A stretch of DNA of 64,000 bases from Verrucomicrobiota bacterium (GTDB taxonomy: Bacteria; Verrucomicrobiota; Verrucomicrobiia; Limisphaerales; JADJPG01). Positions 61,512 to 64,000 of this stretch are shown one piece after another. The stretch lies in contig JADJPG010000021.1 in the NCBI GenBank assembly GCA_016713365.1, positions 1 to 64,000 on the forward strand, in the 5' to 3' direction. The translations under genes and the position numbers were made by a program. Under the pieces are notes generated by a model that was given only the letters and a program-made list of their open reading frames with translations, was not told where the DNA came from and made no database searches. The number at the start of each line of letters is the position of its first letter. Positions within the stretch are counted from its first letter, which is position 1.

Positions 61512-63707
61512 TTACGCCGCCTCGGCTTTCTGACGGCCCTTCTCCTTCTCGCCGTAGCCGTATTTGCCGTAATAGCCGTAGCTGTAATAGCTGTCGTAGT
61601 AGTATCCCGACCCGCCGCGCGACCGCGGAATCTGGTTTAGAATCGTTCCCGCCAGAGGCGCGCCGGCTTCCTTCAGCATCTGCACGGCGCGAAGGACGGA
61701 GTTGCGCGGCGTGAAGCCGGACTTCACCACGAGACAGAGCGTCTGAATTCGGTTGAGGACGAGCAACGTGTCGCTGACGGCGTGAACAGGCGCGGAGTCA
61801 ACGATGACGCGATCGAAGTGCAGGAGCGCTTCGTCAATCAGTCCGTCGATGCCCGTTTGCGCGAGCAGTTCGGCAGGATTTGGCGTGTGCGTCCCGGCCG
61901 GGATGTAGAAGAAGTTTTCCGTCTCCGTCGCGTGGATGACCGTTTTGAAATCTTTCTGGCCGGTCAGATAATCGGTCAGACCGAACCCGCGCTTGTTGTT
62001 CGCGACGAGCGTGTTCTCGACCATCGGACGGCGGATGTCGCAGTCGATGATCAAAGTCCGAAGTCCCTGCTGCGCGAGGCTGATTGCGTAGTTGACCGAG
62101 CAGAAGGTTTTGCCTTCGGACGGGACGGCGCTGGTGAAGAGCGAAACGCGGCGTTCATCCTTGCGACCGAGCATCGAGAGCGCAGTGCGCAAGGTGCGAA
62201 ACGCCTCTGCCTCGCATGAGTCGGCGTCGTCGGAGTTGATGAGCTTGCGCTTGCCCTTGGGTGCGCCGGTGAATTTAGGAATCGCACTGACGACAGGAAC
62301 ACCGAGGAATTCCTCCGTTTGATCCACCGTCTTCAACGAACGATCGAGCGAGCTGAGGAACAAGGCGAGGATCACGCCGCCCCCGAGCCCCGCGAACAAA
62401 CCGAGCAGCGCGACTTTGATTTTGTTCGGCTTGATCGGGAGTTCCGGCACCTGCGCCTGCTGGACCACGCGGATTTTGCTGGGCTTGATCTCCCGAGTCA
62501 GCGTCGTTTCCTTGATGCGGTTCAAGACGGACTCGTAAAGGGTGCGGTCTGAATCCACCTCGCGCGCCAGCTTGTTGTAAACGAGCGAACGCTTGTTCAG
62601 CTCCAGCGCCGCGGTTTCTTGCTCGCGCAGGGCGTTCTCCAGAGCGACTTCCGCGGCCTTCGCACTTTCGAAGCGGGAACGAATGCCTTCCGGGATGTTT
62701 AGGATGGCGTTCGTGAGACTGTTCTTCCATTCCGCGAGCTGGCTGGCGACTTGAATATACCTGGGGTGCTTTTCCTTGTAGCGCTGGCGCAGGTTGGCGA
62801 GTTCAGACTCCAGCTTTCCAATGTTCGAGCGAATGTCCGCCACGGTGGGATCCGCCGTCACCGCCGGCAGGAACATGAGCGCCACGACATTGCTGCCGAG
62901 GCTCTGAGCCTGGTTGTAGGCGGTTTCGGTGGTAATCCGGGTGGACTTGGCTTCCGTGACGCGTTGATTCAGCTCCTTCAACTTTTCGACCACGACATTT
63001 TGCCGGTCTTCGAGCGAGACGGATTTGGTTTCCTCCTTGTACTCCTGCATGGCGCGCTCAGATTGCTCGAGCTTGGCCTTGAGACGCTTCTCCTCGTTCC
63101 TGAGGAATGAGAATGCCAGATCCGCTGTCGAGGAACTATACTCGTTATTCTGCCCGAGGAATTGATCGACGAGAGAATTGGCGATGCGCGCCGCCAGCTC
63201 GGGGTCCGTGTGCTCGACGTTGACATCGATCAACCGGGAGCCTTTCCGCAGCTTTACTTCCACCAGCTTGGCCAGCCGGCTGACCAACTGCTCGCGTGAC
63301 AACGGCGGCTCGCCCGGCTGCGGTTTCGCAAAGCGCTCGTTCGTCGCGAGATTGTTGGTGTCGAGCACGCGTTCAAAGAGGGTCCGGCTCTGCAACGTCT
63401 GCTCCACCGTCTTCAGAAATTCGAGGGTGTTTGGATCCTCCTGCTGCACGCGTTGAATGTTGAGAATCTTTTGCTCCTCCTGCTCGACCTGAAGAATGAG
63501 TTTCGCCTCGTAGACCTTCGGCGCGCGCATCAAGTACGCGGTGGTGGCGAGCGCGGCGACCAGGAAGAACATCGCGATCACCCAAGTGCGTTCCCGGAGC
63601 GCGTAATACAACATCCGGAAGTCGATGGGCGGAGCGACTTCCGTCTGGCTCGGCGAGGAACGTTGGTTGGGGCGCGGGTTGGGGCGTGGATTTGGATTCG
63701 TTGGCAT
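61512..63707 (-). CDS. Exopolysaccharide chain-length/tyrosine autokinase (Wzc-like)
   Basis: The product has 731 residues from the ATG at 63707. The N-terminus is Pro/Asn-rich. A Wzz domain with one TM helix (WVIAMFFLVAALATTAYLM) opens the protein, and a long coiled-coil region spans about 180-400. A second TM helix (ALLGLFAGLGGGVILALFL) lies near 440. The BY-kinase domain shows Walker A SAVPSEGKTFCSVNYA and Walker A' LIIDCDIRRP. A C-terminal tyrosine cluster, SGYYYDSYYSYGYYGKYGYG, is the autophosphorylation tail. It controls polysaccharide export with the gene upstream. Confidence 0.93.
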   Translation of the reverse strand: MPTNPNPRPNPRPNQRSSPSQTEVAPPIDFRMLYYALRERTWVIAMFFLVAALATTAYLMRAPKVYEAKLILQVEQEEQKILNIQRVQQEDPNTLEFLKTVEQTLQSRTLFERVLDTNNLATNERFAKPQPGEPPLSREQLVSRLAKLVEVKLRKGSRLIDVNVEHTDPELAARIANSLVDQFLGQNNEYSSSTADLAFSFLRNEEKRLKAKLEQSERAMQEYKEETKSVSLEDRQNVVVEKLKELNQRVTEAKSTRITTETAYNQAQSLGSNVVALMFLPAVTADPTVADIRSNIGKLESELANLRQRYKEKHPRYIQVASQLAEWKNSLTNAILNIPEGIRSRFESAKAAEVALENALREQETAALELNKRSLVYNKLAREVDSDRTLYESVLNRIKETTLTREIKPSKIRVVQQAQVPELPIKPNKIKVALLGLFAGLGGGVILALFLSSLDRSLKTVDQTEEFLGVPVVSAIPKFTGAPKGKRKLINSDDADSCEAEAFRTLRTALSMLGRKDERRVSLFTSAVPSEGKTFCSVNYAISLAQQGLRTLIIDCDIRRPMVENTLVANNKRGFGLTDYLTGQKDFKTVIHATETENFFYIPAGTHTPNPAELLAQTGIDGLIDEALLHFDRVIVDSAPVHAVSDTLLVLNRIQTLCLVVKSGFTPRNSVLRAVQMLKEAGAPLAGTILNQIPRSRGGSGYYYDSYYSYGYYGKYGYGEKEKGRQKAEAA

Positions 63708-63821
63708 AGGCAGGCTGAAATTCAGTGGTTGAGAGAAAGGCAAACCGCGATCGCTCGTTTGCCGGGGCAGGGATTCGTGTCGGTCCGTGACATGGAATGG
63801 TAGCTGGGGTTTCCGACCGGC

Positions 63822-64000
63822 CTAGAAGACGCGTTCGGAAATGATGATCGTGTCGTCCGGAAGAATCTCGAACGGTTTGATGTCGGGATCGTTCGCGGCA
63901 GATTTCACGTCCACCGAGAACGTCTTCTTTCCTCCCGATGTGCGGGTGATGGTCACCTTGCTCTGGACAGCGAGTCGCGTGAAGCCGCCCGCCATCGCGA
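63822..64000 (-). CDS. Polysaccharide export protein, C-terminal part (runs off the window)
   Basis: The minus-strand frame is open from the window edge to a TAG at 63822-63824. It reads AMAGGFTRLAVQSKVTITRT, then FSVDVKSAANDPDIKPFEI and LPDDTIIISERVF. This is the typical SLBB-type C-terminus of Wza/GumB-like polysaccharide export proteins (the AGGFT start of SLBB and the closing DDTI.. ISERVF). It precedes the autokinase gene on the same strand, as in exopolysaccharide clusters. The N-terminal part lies outside the window. Confidence 0.8.
   Translation of the reverse strand, partial: AMAGGFTRLAVQSKVTITRTSGGKKTFSVDVKSAANDPDIKPFEILPDDTIIISERVF

Noticed and set aside
1..64000. CRISPR arrays, insertion sequences, integrase or phage genes
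   Set aside because: I looked for spaced repeats and transposase or integrase motifs on both strands and saw none.

Overview
The window looks like a chromosome segment of a Verrucomicrobiota bacterium, probably of the Pedosphaera/Limisphaerales type. The DNA is GC-rich. It carries secreted gene sets typical of the PVC group: a formylglycine-type sulfatase, a neutral-ceramidase-like protein, DUF1501 and DUF1549/DUF1553 proteins, a planctomycete-type cytochrome with WD40 repeats, and PQQ-type propellers. It also has dispersed palindromes and many short secreted proteins. Lineage is inferred from gene content only.

Layout. 1-5.9 kb: ceramidase-like fragment, sulfatase, tRNA-Gly(GCC), a beta-helix protein and a REC-GAF-PAS histidine kinase. 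5.9-7.1 kb: a flavoprotein monooxygenase. 7.4-16.9 kb: one long minus-strand operon with mostly ATGA-type overlaps. It encodes an atypical SDR, CrtN-like desaturase, aldehyde dehydrogenase, CrtP-like oxygenase, acyltransferase, CrtQ-like glycosyltransferase, a thioredoxin-fold protein, a PQQ-type propeller and a DUF2256 protein. The core matches the staphyloxanthin-type C30 carotenoid pathway. 17-20 kb: a group-2-like sigma factor diverges from a CarH/LitR-type B12-binding MerR regulator, followed by a small membrane protein and an SRPBCC protein. 20-31.6 kb: housekeeping and accessory genes (TauE/SafE permease, HAD hydrolase, FmdB-like protein, NhaD-like antiporter, HisH, radical SAM, NagB-like deaminase, a response regulator fused to a metallo-beta-lactamase, Zwf, FumC). 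31.6-35.2 kb: an Mla-type lipid transport operon. 35.3-47 kb: DUF1501, SUKH and DUF1549/1553 genes, a serine hydrolase, a Sel1-repeat protein and a large cytochrome/WD40 protein. 47-50.2 kb: dapF-dapA-dapB-folK. 50.4-54.6 kb: an orphan gene and a MacAB-like exporter. 54.9-64 kb: a PQQ-type propeller, an InlB-like repeat surface protein, DNA polymerase IV, a TPR protein and an exopolysaccharide tyrosine autokinase with a polysaccharide export protein.

The strongest theme is probable light- and B12-controlled C30 carotenoid production. The MerR regulator keeps the W-x9-EH and axial-His signature of adenosylcobalamin photoreceptors. The AT-rich intergenic region before it holds TGTCTA/TGTTTA half-sites phased at 11 bp, the repeat geometry known for CarH operators. 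A weaker copy lies before the carotenoid operon. No crtM-type synthase is present, so the C30 precursor must be made elsewhere, possibly from squalene.

Two cautions apply. At least five genes carry apparent single-base indels, all at or beside short G/C runs (kinase, aldH, crtN, serine hydrolase, TPR protein). This pattern points to sequencing error more than real decay. Separately, the cytochrome/WD40 gene is interrupted by an in-frame TAG. A possible pseudoknotted non-coding RNA sits ahead of a strong terminator between the metallo-beta-lactamase gene and zwf.
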